Shown here one piece after another: positions 40,040 to 48,689 of a stretch of 64,000 nucleotides of DNA. The stretch is from JAWVFM01 sp963841455 (GTDB lineage Bacteria > Actinomycetota > Thermoleophilia > Solirubrobacterales > 70-9), in the NCBI GenBank assembly GCA_963841455.1, contig CAWJCU010000002.1, forward strand, positions 372,001 through 436,000, read 5' to 3'. Both the position numbers and the translations under genes were made by a program. A model generated the notes under the pieces. That model saw only the letters and a list, made by a program, of their open reading frames with translations. It did no database searches and had not been told where the DNA came from. The first letter of the stretch is position 1, and each line of letters opens with the position of its first letter.

Positions 40040-41164
40040 TTACGCAACTTTGGGGTACGGGGGCGGCTTCCCTGCCTTCTTGACCACCCGTAGCTGCGTC
40101 GAGGGGTCCCAGAAGTTCGCGTCGGACCGGCTGTCGATCAGCTCGTCGATCGGCGTCTCGGGTGTCGCGCCGTCGAGCCAGCCGTCGCGGTTGTCGGGCC
40201 GCGGGTTGGCGCCGTTGTCGGGCTGCCGGGCGACGTTCAACCCGAGCTCCGAGAACATCGCGCGGTCGTCGGCCGGCTCGGCGCCCAGGGTCGTGAGGAA
40301 ATTCCCCATCATCACTCCGTTGAGCCCCGCCTTGACCGCGAGGGGCTGGAGGTCGCCCAGGTTCTCCACCCGGCCACCGCAGAGCCGGAACAGCGCGTCC
40401 GGAAGGATCAGGCGGAAGATCGCGACCCACTGCACGACCTCCCAGGCGTCCATCAGGCTGCGGTCGCCGAACTTCGTGCCGGGCCGCGGGTTCAGCAGGT
40501 TGATCGGCACCGAGGTGGGGTTGATCTCAGCCAGCTCGAAAGCCATCTCGACCCGCTGTCGGGGTGTCTCACCGAGGTTGAGGATGCCTCCCACGCAGCT
40601 CTCGAGGCCGGCCTCGGCGACGGCGTCGATCGTGCGGATCCGGCCCTCGTAGCGCACCGTGGTGGTCACCTCGTCGTAGTACGAGCGGGCGGTCTCGACG
40701 TTGTGGTGGACACGCTGGACGCCGGCCTCCTTCAGCGCCCGCGCCCGGTCGGGCGACAGGTGGCCGACCGACACGCACCGCTTGAGGTTGGTCTCCTTCG
40801 AGACGCGCCTCGCACCCTCGAGAATCTTCTCGAAGTCGCGCTTCGACAGCCCCTGGCCCTGCGTGACCATGCAGAAGCGATGCGCGCCCGCCGCCTCCGC
40901 GGCCCGGGCGTGTTCGAGGATCTGATCGGGCTCCATCATCGCGTGCATCGGCGTGTCCGCCTCGGCATAGCGCGACTGCGCGCAGAACCCGCAGTCCTCC
41001 GAGCACCCGCCCGACTTGGCGTTCACGAGCGAGCAGAGGTCAGTGGAGTCCGCGAACCGCTCCCGCCGCACCGCCCATGCGCGCTCCACCAGCGCGCCGA
41101 TCTCGTCGTGATCGGTCAGCGCGCCGAGCTCGAGCGCCTCCTCGAAGCTGATCAGCGAACCCAC
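40040..41164 (-). CDS. bioB: Biotin synthase
   Basis: 374 residues from GTG 41164. The radical SAM [4Fe-4S] motif C-x3-C-x2-C is at Cys54, Cys58 and Cys61 (GGCSEDCGFCAQS). YYDEVTTTVRYEGRIRTIDA, GILNLGETPRQRVEMAFELA and NLLNPRPGTKF are BioB family segments. It inserts sulfur into dethiobiotin. The C-terminal ~45 residues (TPETPIDELIDSRSDANFWD) are longer than in E. coli. It follows the DNA glycosylase gene by 31 bases, and the IscA/ErpA protein at 9358 is a candidate cluster supplier. Confidence 0.95.
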   Translation of the reverse strand: MGSLISFEEALELGALTDHDEIGALVERAWAVRRERFADSTDLCSLVNAKSGGCSEDCGFCAQSRYAEADTPMHAMMEPDQILEHARAAEAAGAHRFCMVTQGQGLSKRDFEKILEGARRVSKETNLKRCVSVGHLSPDRARALKEAGVQRVHHNVETARSYYDEVTTTVRYEGRIRTIDAVAEAGLESCVGGILNLGETPRQRVEMAFELAEINPTSVPINLLNPRPGTKFGDRSLMDAWEVVQWVAIFRLILPDALFRLCGGRVENLGDLQPLAVKAGLNGVMMGNFLTTLGAEPADDRAMFSELGLNVARQPDNGANPRPDNRDGWLDGATPETPIDELIDSRSDANFWDPSTQLRVVKKAGKPPPYPKVA

Positions 41165-41195
41165 CGAGGCGAAAGCTAGGCGCCCCGCCGGACGG

Positions 41196-41837
41196 CTAGG
41201 AGACCGGCGTCGCCGCCAGCGATTCCCACAGGTACAGGCAGGCGAGCGAGCGGTTGGGCCGCCAGGCCTCTGCGCGCTCGACGACCTCGGCCGGCGTCGG
41301 GATCTCATCGAGCCCGTAGGCGAGCTGAACCGCCTTGCGGATCCCGAGGTCACCCCCGGAGATCACATCGGGCCGCTCGAGGTGGAACAGCAGGAACATC
41401 TCGGCGCTCCACTGACCGAAGCCCCGGACGGCGACGATCTCCTCGATCACGTCCTCGTCCGAGAGCTCGGCGAGGCGCTCAAGCTCGAGCTCCCCGCGCT
41501 GCACGTGTCCGGCGAGGTCGCGCAGGTACTCCGCCTTCCGGCCCGAGAGGCCGACGCCACGCAGGTCGGCCTCCGAGGCCGCGACGAGGTCCTCCGGCCC
41601 GGGCACCCTCCCATCGAACAGCTCGAGGAGCCTGCCGTAGATCGTCCGCGCGGCCTTGGTCGAGAGCTGCTGCCCCACCACCGCCCGCACGAGGGCACCG
41701 AAAGCGTCATCCGGCCTGACCGTCTTGCGGCGCCGCTCGCGCTCGGAGATGCTGAGCGGGCCGATGCGCTCGATGAGCCCGGCCAGAACGGGATCGGTCG
41801 CGGCGAGGGCCCTGCGGCGGTCAGCGGGTCGTGGCAT
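41196..41837 (-). CDS. DNA-3-methyladenine glycosylase II, AlkA-like (HhH-GPD)
   Basis: 213 residues from ATG 41837. The HhH-GPD fold is shown by AVVGQQLSTKAARTIYGRLL, the helix-hairpin-helix VAVRGFGQWSAEMFLLFHLE, and the catalytic Asp in SGGDLGIRKAVQLAYG. No Cys-x-Cys Fe-S loop, which separates it from Nth/MutY. It removes alkylated bases. It lacks the N-terminal AlkA TBP-like domain and thus is the short family type. Upstream of bioB in the same orientation. Confidence 0.87.
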   Translation of the reverse strand: MPRPADRRRALAATDPVLAGLIERIGPLSISERERRRKTVRPDDAFGALVRAVVGQQLSTKAARTIYGRLLELFDGRVPGPEDLVAASEADLRGVGLSGRKAEYLRDLAGHVQRGELELERLAELSDEDVIEEIVAVRGFGQWSAEMFLLFHLERPDVISGGDLGIRKAVQLAYGLDEIPTPAEVVERAEAWRPNRSLACLYLWESLAATPVS

Positions 41838-41913
41838 CGCCCGCCAGGGTAGTCGCGCTCACGCAACCTGACGCTCCGCCGCCTGTTTGACTATCGAGGC
41901 ACGCTTCGCGGGG

Positions 41914-43682
41914 ATGAAGAGACTGACCGAACGATCTGCAGGGCCGGCGCGGCGGGCTCGCCTGCGCATCGTCACCGTCGCCGCCGGCCTGGCGTGGTGC
42001 GCCGCCGGCCTCGCCGTGGCGGACGCGGGGCACCGTCGCGCGCGCCGCACCCGCACCTGACGTCCGACCGAACGTCGTCGTGATCATGTCCGACGACCAG
42101 ACCGTCCAGGCGACGAAGTTCCAGCAGCACGTGCTGTCGGACATCGGCGACCACGGGGCGACGTTCACCGACAGCTTCGTCAACTTCCCCCTCTGCTGCC
42201 CTTCGCGCACCACCTTCCTCACCGGCCTCTACGCGAGCAACCACCACGTGGAGGACAACAATCCCCCGCTCGGCGGCTTCAGCCGGTTCGAGCGCCTCGA
42301 CGCGGGCAACACGCTCCCGATCTGGCTCCAGCGCTCCGGCTACTACACGGCGGAGATCGGCAAGTTCCTGAACCGATACGGGTTCTCCGACCCGACCCTC
42401 GTGCCGCCCGGGTGGAACGAGTGGTACGCGATCTCGGGCGGGGTCGACTACTACGACTATCAGGTGAACGAGAACGGCGCGTTGGCCTCCTACGGCGACG
42501 ACCCGCGGGACTACGTCGACGACGTCACCACGGACCGAGCCGACGAGTTCATCCAGCGCATCGGCCCAGGATCGGCCCCGTTCTTCCTCTATGTCGCCTA
42601 CAAAGCGCCGCACAAGGGGGGGCCGCACCCGACGGGGTCGCGATGCGCGGGCGGGCCGCCGGAGCCTCCGCGCCGGCACTTCGGGGAGTTCGCGGACGCG
42701 CCGTTGCCGAAGCCCCCCAGCTTCAACGAGGCCAACGTCTCCGACAAGCCGCAATTCGTCCAGGACCTGCCGCCCCTGACACAGGAGCAGGTCGCCGGGG
42801 AGCGCACGCTCTACCAATGCGAGCTCGAGTCGCTCCAGGGCGTCGACGACGGCGTCCACTCGATCGTCCGAACGCTCAGCGATGTCGGCGAGCTGAAGAA
42901 CACGCTCATCGTCTACACCTCGGACAACGGCTTCCTCCACGGCGAGCACCGGATCTACACCGGGAAGACGAAGGTCTACGAGCCGTCGATACGGGTTCCG
43001 CTCCTCATGCGCGGCCCCGGGATACCGGCGGGAGTGAGGGTCCGTGACCTCACGATCAACGCGGACCTCGCTCCAACGATCGTCGAGGCGACCGGGGCCC
43101 GCGCCGATCGGATCATGAATGGAAGGCCGATTCTGAGCGACACGCAGCATCCCGGGCGCAAGCTCGGACGCGAACTGCTTCTCGAGGGCAACGACTATTT
43201 CGGGATTCGAACCGCGCGATACAAGTACGTCGCCCACGAGGACGGCGAGCGGGAGCTCTACGACCTCGAGACCGATCCCGACGAGCTCCAGAACGTCGTC
43301 GCGGACCCCGCCTACGCGCCCGTCGAGCAGCTCCTATCGAGCGAGCTCTCCACCCTTCGCAACTGCCGGCGGGGCAACTGCCATCGGCTCCCCAAGCTCG
43401 ACGTCAAGCTCCACTATTCCCGGGCCGAGTCTCCCTCGGGCGGGCCCTGCGCCCGCGGCCCGGTGAGGGCGGCGTTCACGGCGGGCTGACGCCAGCCTCA
43501 TCGTCGAGGCCGGCTTCCGCTTCGACGGCGCGGCCTCAGACGCGATCGCGCCGCCCTTCCAGCTCGTGATCTCCCGCTCGGAGCTCCCCTCACAGGGCCA
43601 TCCGCGGCTTGACGCTAAGGTCGACCTCCTCGACGGCCGCGAGATGACGCTCGAGGCCGACCTGCCGTCCCGCTGTCCCTAG
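41914..43682 (+). CDS. Secreted arylsulfatase-type sulfatase, with two frameshifts
   Basis: ATG 41914 starts a signal peptide (LRIVTVAAGLAWCAAGLAVA). One extra base near 42040 shifts the frame to PNVVVIMSDDQTVQATKFQQ, the metal-binding start of sulfatases. The formylglycine motif is LCCPSRTTFLTG (C-x-P-S-R with the first Cys as the modified residue), followed by YTSDNGFLHGEHRIYTGK. A second shift near 43480 joins a C-terminal domain (AGFRFDGAASDAIAPPFQLV then LLDGREMTLEADLPSRC) ending at TAG 43680-43682, typical of a beta-sandwich appended to such enzymes. Exported hydrolase of sulfate esters. A formylglycine-generating enzyme is not in the window. Confidence 0.78.
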
Positions 43683-43700
43683 CCGAGCGAGGGCGCTACG

Positions 43701-44052
43701 TCAGCGGACGACGATCTTTCCCTTCATGAACGGATGGAGCGTGCAGATGTAGCCGAAGGTGCCCTTGTGCTTGAACACGATCGCCTTCGCCTTGTTGTGC
43801 TTGATATTGCCGGTGTTGAAGACGCCCCTCTTCGTGGCCGTGTGCGTGGAGCCGTCCTCGTTCCGAAACACGACCTTCGTGCCCTTCACGACCCTCAGCG
43901 TCTTCTTGTGGTACGCGAAGTTCTTGATCGTGACCCCGGCCGGCTTCTTGGCATCCGCACCCGCGCCGCCCGCGAACGCGGGCACCGTGAGCGCCGCGGC
44001 CGCGAGCACCGCGATCCCGACGGTGGTACATGCCCTTGTAGATCGTTTTCAT
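43701..44052 (-). CDS. Exported cupredoxin (plastocyanin/azurin-like), one frameshift
   Basis: ATG 44052 begins MKTIYKG; one extra base near 44032 leads to CTTVGIAVLAAAALTVPAFA, a good signal peptide. The mature ~85 residues have the cupredoxin copper ligands: His in STHTATK, then Cys, His and Met in GYICTLHPFMKG. Small blue-copper carriers of this type shuttle electrons outside the membrane, for example to terminal oxidases or nitrite reductases. No partner adjoins it. Length is one base over a multiple of three. Confidence 0.8.
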
Positions 44053-44100
44053 GGTTATGTTTTACAGGAGCGAGACCGGAAACGATCAAAACGCCGGATC

Positions 44101-44916
44101 TCAGCGGCCGGTCCAGCGAGGCTTCCGCTTCTCGGCGAACGCCCTGATCCCCTCGCGAAAGTCCTCGGAGGCGAAGCAGGAGCGGCGCAGCTCCACGAGC
44201 TCGCGCTCCTGCTCGGCGCTCAGCACGGGGTTGCGCGCGAGCGTCTCGATCGCGCGCTTGTTGCCGCGCATGGAGATCGGCGCGTTCGACGCGATCTCGG
44301 CGGCGAGCTCGAGCGCACGAGGCTCGACCTCGTCCGGCGCGACCGCCTCGTTGACGAGGCCCATTCGCTCCGCCGCACCGCCGTCGTAGTTGCGGCCGAC
44401 GAGGAAGAGCTCGCGCGTGCGGGCGACCCCGACGACCTCGATGAACCGCTCGAGGCCGGTGTGTCCGTAGATGAGGCCGAGCTTCGCGGGCGGCATCCCG
44501 AGCTTTGCCTCGGTCGAGGCGATCCGCAGGTCGCAGCGGACCGCGAGCTCGAGGCCGCCGCCGAGGCAGTGCCCGTTGACCGCCGCCAACGTCGGATACG
44601 GGTGCGCGCTCACTGCCTCCATCGCCGCGTGGAAGGGATGCGCGACGAGCGCCTCTGCGTCGGCCTCGAAGCTCGAGTCCGGGATCCCGGCGATGTCGTA
44701 GCCGGCCGAGAAGACCGGTGGCGCGCCGGTGATGACCAAGCAGCGGTGCTCGATCCCCTCGCCGAGCGAAGGCAGAGCCTCAGCCAGGGCGCCGAGGATG
44801 TCGTGGTCGAGCGCGTTGCGGCGCTCGGGGTTCGAGATTGTGAGGCGAGCGACGGCCTCAGCAGGGAAGTCGAGCAGAAGCTTGCCGCCGGCGAGCGACT
44901 GCTCGGCCTCGGGCAC
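44101..44916 (-). CDS. Enoyl-CoA hydratase/isomerase family protein
   Basis: 271 residues from GTG 44916. The crotonase motifs are ARLTISNPERRNALDHDI, VFSAGYDIAGI (oxyanion hole), AAVNGHCLGGGLELAVRCDL and GMPPAKLGLIYG. The second Glu of typical hydratases is replaced in the M-P-P-A-K-L-G segment, so isomerase, decarboxylase or another crotonase reaction is possible. It directly follows a free biotinyl carrier gene with no gap between stop and start, so they form one operon. Confidence 0.85.
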   Translation of the reverse strand: MPEAEQSLAGGKLLLDFPAEAVARLTISNPERRNALDHDILGALAEALPSLGEGIEHRCLVITGAPPVFSAGYDIAGIPDSSFEADAEALVAHPFHAAMEAVSAHPYPTLAAVNGHCLGGGLELAVRCDLRIASTEAKLGMPPAKLGLIYGHTGLERFIEVVGVARTRELFLVGRNYDGGAAERMGLVNEAVAPDEVEPRALELAAEIASNAPISMRGNKRAIETLARNPVLSAEQERELVELRRSCFASEDFREGIRAFAEKRKPRWTGR

Positions 44917-45129
44917 CTAGTCGAGGACGACGAGCACGTCGCCCTCCTGTACGGATTGGCCCTCCTCGCAGCGGATCTCCTTGACGGTGCCGGCGTCCTC
45001 GGCCTCGACCGGCATCTCCATCTTCATCGACTCGAGGATCGCGACGGTGTCGCCCTCGTCGACCTCGTCGCCGACCCCGACCTCGATCTTCCAGACCGTG
45101 CCGGTGATGTGCGCCTCTACGTCGGCCAC
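44917..45129 (-). CDS. Stand-alone biotin/lipoyl-attachment carrier (BCCP-like)
   Basis: 70 residues from GTG 45129, essentially only a biotinyl domain. The attachment site is in ESMKMEMPVEAEDAGTV (biotin on the Lys between two Met), with the second-half EIRCEEGQSVQEGDVLVVLD. Full BCCP or alpha subunits are much longer; this is the minimal form. Its product needs a biotin carboxylase and a carboxyltransferase; the carboxyltransferase at 19244 is the only one here. Stop and crotonase start adjoin without a gap. It ties to the bio genes at 31-41 kb. Confidence 0.9.
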   Translation of the reverse strand: MADVEAHITGTVWKIEVGVGDEVDEGDTVAILESMKMEMPVEAEDAGTVKEIRCEEGQSVQEGDVLVVLD

Positions 45130-45153
45130 GACCGCGCGGCACAATAGCCGTCC

Positions 45154-45843
45154 TTGACGGCGGAACGAGCCAGCGTCGCGGTCATCGTCGCCGCCCGCAA
45201 CGAGGCCGATCGGCTCGGCGCCACGCTCTCCGCGCTGGAGCGCGCCCTTCCCTCCGCGACGATCTGGGTTGCCGACGACGCCTCCACGGATGGCACTGCC
45301 GAGGTCGCGATCGCGGGCGGCGCCCAGCTCGTGACGCGCAGACGGCCGCACGGCAAGGGCGCGAATGTGACCGCGGCCGCCGAGGCGGTGCTCGGCGCCG
45401 AGCCGCGCCCGGAGCTCGTGCTGCTCTGCGACGCGGACCTCGGGCCGTCGGCGAGCGAGCTCGTCGCGCTCGTCGACGCTGTGAGGGACGGGCAGTGCGA
45501 CCTCGCAATCGCGGCATTCCGCTCGCGCGTGGGGGGCGGCCTCGGCGTCGCCGTCGGCTTCGCGCGATGGGCGATCTCGACGAGCTCGGGCTTTCGCCCG
45601 CGGGCGCCGCTCTCGGGCCAGCGCGCCATGCGCGCCGAGGTGCTGCTGGCGCTGCTGCCGCTTGCCGGCGGCTTCGGGCTCGAGACCGGCATGACGATCG
45701 ACGCCGCGCGTGCCGGCTACCGCATCGCCGAGATCGACCTCGACCTGGCCCACCGCGCGACCGGCCGCACCCCCGCCGGCTTCGCCCACCGCGGCCGCCA
45801 GCTCCTCGACGCGTACCGCGCGTATCGAACGAGGCGCGGATAG
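45154..45843 (+). CDS. Glycosyltransferase family 2
   Basis: 229 residues from TTG 45154. A GT-A fold is evident: ASVAVIVAARNEADRLGATL, WVADDASTDGTAEVA and the DxD-like LLCDADLGPSA, then the acceptor-side LSGQRAMRAE and GFGLETGMTIDAARA. This pattern resembles glucosyl-3-phosphoglycerate or dolichol-phosphate-sugar type transferases. No membrane segment, so cytosolic. Divergent from the biotinyl carrier gene by 24 bases and 13 bases upstream of glpK. Confidence 0.8.
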   Translation: MTAERASVAVIVAARNEADRLGATLSALERALPSATIWVADDASTDGTAEVAIAGGAQLVTRRRPHGKGANVTAAAEAVLGAEPRPELVLLCDADLGPSASELVALVDAVRDGQCDLAIAAFRSRVGGGLGVAVGFARWAISTSSGFRPRAPLSGQRAMRAEVLLALLPLAGGFGLETGMTIDAARAGYRIAEIDLDLAHRATGRTPAGFAHRGRQLLDAYRAYRTRRG

Positions 45844-45856
45844 CCTGCGCGCGACC

Positions 45857-47311
45857 GTGATCCTGGCGATCGATCAGGGGACGACCGGCACGACCTGCCT
45901 CGTCTTCGACTCCGAGGCCCGCATCGTCGGCCGCGCGTACAGCGAGTTCAAGCAGCACTTCCCGCGGCCCGGCTGGGTGGAGCACGACCCGAACGAGATC
46001 TGGGAGGTGACGAGGCGCGTTGCCGAGGAGGCGCTCGCGGCGGCGGCGACGCCGGGCGCCGACCTCGATGCGATCGGGATCACGAACCAGCGCGAGACCG
46101 TCGTCGCCTGGGACCCACGCACGGGCGAGCCCGTCCACAACGCCCTCGTGTGGCAGGACCGCCGCACCGCCGCGCGGTGCGACGAGCTTCGCCAGGCCGG
46201 CCACGAGGAGCTGGTGCGCCAGCGGACTGGGCTCGTGATCGACGCCTACTTCTCAGGGACGAAGATCGAGTGGCTGCTGCGAAACGTCGAGGCCGCTCGC
46301 GGGGCGAGGTTCGGCACGATCGACTCCTGGCTCGTCCACAAGCTCACCGGCCGCCACGTCACCGACCTCTCGAACGCGTCGCGGACGATGCTGTTCGACA
46401 TCCATCGCCTGGCGTGGGACGGCGAGCTCTGCGACATGCTCGGGATCGACCCGGGATCGCTGCCCGAGCCGGCTGGCTCGGCTGAGATCTACGGCACCAC
46501 CGACGTGTTCGGCGGCGAGGTGCCGGTGGCGGGCGTCGCCGGCGACCAGCAGGCCGCCCTGTTCGGGCAGGCCTGCCATCAGCCGGGCATGGCGAAGAAC
46601 ACCTACGGGACCGGGAGCTTCGTCCTGCTCAACACCGGTCCCGAGGCGGCGGACCCGGGCGCGGGCCTGCTGGCGACCGTCGCCTGGGGCCTCGGCGAGC
46701 ACGCCGACTACGCGCTCGAGGCGTCGGTCTTCGTGACCGGAGCCGCGGTGCAGTGGCTGCGCGACGGCCTCGGGATCATCGAGAAGGCGGCCGAGACCGA
46801 GGAGCTCGCGGCCTCGCTCGAGCGGAACGACGGCGTGTACTTCGTCCCGGCCCTCACCGGCCTCGGCTCGCCGCACTGGGACCCGTACGCGCGAGGGACG
46901 ATCGTCGGCCTCACGCGCGGCTCCGGCCGTGCTCATCTGGCCCGGGCAGCGCTCGAGGCGATCGCCTACCAGACAGTCGACGCCGTGCGGGCACAGGAGG
47001 CCGCCTCCGGGGAGGAGCTCGCGGAGCTCCGCGCCGACGGCGGCGGCGCGCTCAACGGCTGGCTGATGCAGTTCCAGGCCGACGTCCTCGGCGCGCCGGT
47101 GATCGTCCCGGACGTCGCCGAGACGACCGCGCAGGGCGCCGCCTACCTCGCCGGCATCGGCGCAGGGACCTGGACGCTCGAGGAGGTCGCATCACGCTGG
47201 CGCGAGGCGGCGCGCTACGAGCCGCGTATGGGCCGCGACCAGGCCGAGGCGCTGCTCGCCGGATGGCGCCGGGCGCTGGAGCGCTCGCGCGGCTGGGCGA
47301 CCGGCGAGTAA
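45857..47311 (+). CDS. glpK: Glycerol kinase
   Basis: 484 residues from GTG 45857. FGGY kinase motifs: VILAIDQGTTGTTCLVFD, GITNQRETVVAWDPRTGEPV, IDAYFSGTKIEWLL, GVAGDQQAALFGQA, NTYGTGSFVLLNTG and FVPALTGLGSPHWDPYARGT. The sequence is complete. Makes sn-glycerol-3-phosphate from glycerol, a precursor for phospholipids. The next gene is an acyltransferase of the PlsC type, giving a plausible lipid-synthesis context. No glpF or glpD nearby. Confidence 0.95.
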   Translation: MILAIDQGTTGTTCLVFDSEARIVGRAYSEFKQHFPRPGWVEHDPNEIWEVTRRVAEEALAAAATPGADLDAIGITNQRETVVAWDPRTGEPVHNALVWQDRRTAARCDELRQAGHEELVRQRTGLVIDAYFSGTKIEWLLRNVEAARGARFGTIDSWLVHKLTGRHVTDLSNASRTMLFDIHRLAWDGELCDMLGIDPGSLPEPAGSAEIYGTTDVFGGEVPVAGVAGDQQAALFGQACHQPGMAKNTYGTGSFVLLNTGPEAADPGAGLLATVAWGLGEHADYALEASVFVTGAAVQWLRDGLGIIEKAAETEELAASLERNDGVYFVPALTGLGSPHWDPYARGTIVGLTRGSGRAHLARAALEAIAYQTVDAVRAQEAASGEELAELRADGGGALNGWLMQFQADVLGAPVIVPDVAETTAQGAAYLAGIGAGTWTLEEVASRWREAARYEPRMGRDQAEALLAGWRRALERSRGWATGE

Positions 47312-47368
47312 CCGCTCCGCGGCTCGGGGTTAGAAGTCACAGGAGCTGAACGACGGCTCCCGTTCGCG

Positions 47369-48154
47369 ATGGCCGACATCAAGCCACAGGTCTACAAGGA
47401 TCCGCGACCGGCGGAATACTTCGACCGCTTCCACGCCTGGGCGCGGACCCACGGTGCCGGGTGGGTCTACGACCTCGTACGCATGGTCGTGACGCCGATC
47501 GCGCTCTTCTTCTACCGCACCTGGCCGATCGCGCCGACGAACGTTCCCGAGACCGGGCCGGTGATCCTCGCGCCGAACCACTTCTCGAACTTCGACCACT
47601 TCCTCGCCGGCGTCTACCTGCGCCGGCGGATCCGCTTCATGGCGAAGTCGCAGCTCTTCGGCAAGAACGCCATCCTCACGTACATCTACCGGGTCGGCGG
47701 CGTCTTCCCGGTGCGGCGCGGCCACCACGACGAGGAGGCGTTCAAGACCGCCTACTCGATCCTCGAGCGCGACGGCTGCGTCCTGATCTACGCCGAGGGC
47801 GGCCGCTCGCGGACGGGGCGCCTCGGTGAGGCGAAGCCGGGCATCGGCAGAATGGCGCTGGAATCGGGGGTCCCGGTGGTGCCGGTGGCGATCCATGGCT
47901 CGCTCGGCATCCGCAAGTGGCGGAAGCTTCGCTTCCCGAAGGTCACCGTGCAGTACGCCGAGCCGATCACGTTCGAGCTCGTCCCCAACCCGACACGGGA
48001 GCAGCAACTCGACGCCGCGAACCAGATCTTCGACCGCGTCCGCGAGATGTACGTGGCGCTCGACGAGAAGGGGCGCCGCGGGGTTGCGAAGGCGCTCCGC
48101 GAGGGCGTCGCTGCCCGGGCGGAGACGAAGGTCCCCGCCGGCCAGCCCCGCTAG
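47369..48154 (+). CDS. 1-acyl-sn-glycerol-3-phosphate acyltransferase family (PlsC-like)
   Basis: 261 residues from ATG 47369. The acyltransferase motifs are NHFSNFDHF (the catalytic H-x4-D), the F-P-V-R-R segment (motif II) and LIYAEGGRSRTG (motif III), with VVPVAIHGS as motif IV. A single hydrophobic segment near residues 30-55 can anchor it to the membrane. Adds a second acyl chain to lysophosphatidate or a related acceptor. Downstream of glpK by 57 bases. Confidence 0.87.
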   Translation: MADIKPQVYKDPRPAEYFDRFHAWARTHGAGWVYDLVRMVVTPIALFFYRTWPIAPTNVPETGPVILAPNHFSNFDHFLAGVYLRRRIRFMAKSQLFGKNAILTYIYRVGGVFPVRRGHHDEEAFKTAYSILERDGCVLIYAEGGRSRTGRLGEAKPGIGRMALESGVPVVPVAIHGSLGIRKWRKLRFPKVTVQYAEPITFELVPNPTREQQLDAANQIFDRVREMYVALDEKGRRGVAKALREGVAARAETKVPAGQPR

Positions 48155-48161
48155 GCGCGCG

Positions 48162-48683
48162 CTACAGCGGCTTGATGACCATCACGAACATGGCCGCGAG
48201 GATGAGAAGGCCCGAGGCCATCCCGACCGCGGCCACCCGCTTGGCAAGCGCCTGATACTCGGCGCTGAGCTTCACCTCGCCGTCGCCCGCGGCCTTGATG
48301 TCGCGCTCGGCCACCGCGGCGGCGCGGAGCTCGGTCGGGCCGAAGACGGCGTGGCCGAGGCCGAGCAGAACGATGACGATGATGAAGCCGATGGTCACGA
48401 AGGCGTCGCCGAAGCCAAAGCTGCCGACCGCCACGAGGTAGATACCGGCTGCGAGGAGCACAAGCGCCCCCGGCGTGATGAGCTTGTTGCCGAGCTCGTG
48501 CTGGACGCGGTGCCAGAACGGGACGTGGCGAGCCTGGCCGGGCCGCGAGAGGATCGCGCCGACGATCCCGTAGCCGAAGGTGCCGCCGAAGGCGACGACC
48601 GCCGCGGAGACGTGGACGAAGAGGATGACGTTGTAGAACGTCAGGTGGTTCGGCTCGTAGAAGCTCGTTGCGATCTGCAGCAT
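48162..48683 (-). CDS. DUF2269-like integral membrane protein
   Basis: 173 residues from ATG 48683, with four membrane helices (about 17-45, 70-90, 95-115, 150-170). Segments NVILFVHVSAAVVAFGG, WHRVQHELGNKLITPGALV and AAGIYLVAVGSFGFGDAF match DUF2269-type proteins, whose two conserved His could bind haem or copper, but the function is unknown. It is convergent with plsC and follows the metallo-beta-lactamase gene with a gap of six bases, probably in one operon. Confidence 0.7.
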   Translation of the reverse strand: MLQIATSFYEPNHLTFYNVILFVHVSAAVVAFGGTFGYGIVGAILSRPGQARHVPFWHRVQHELGNKLITPGALVLLAAGIYLVAVGSFGFGDAFVTIGFIIVIVLLGLGHAVFGPTELRAAAVAERDIKAAGDGEVKLSAEYQALAKRVAAVGMASGLLILAAMFVMVIKPL

Positions 48684-48689
48684 GCGCCC

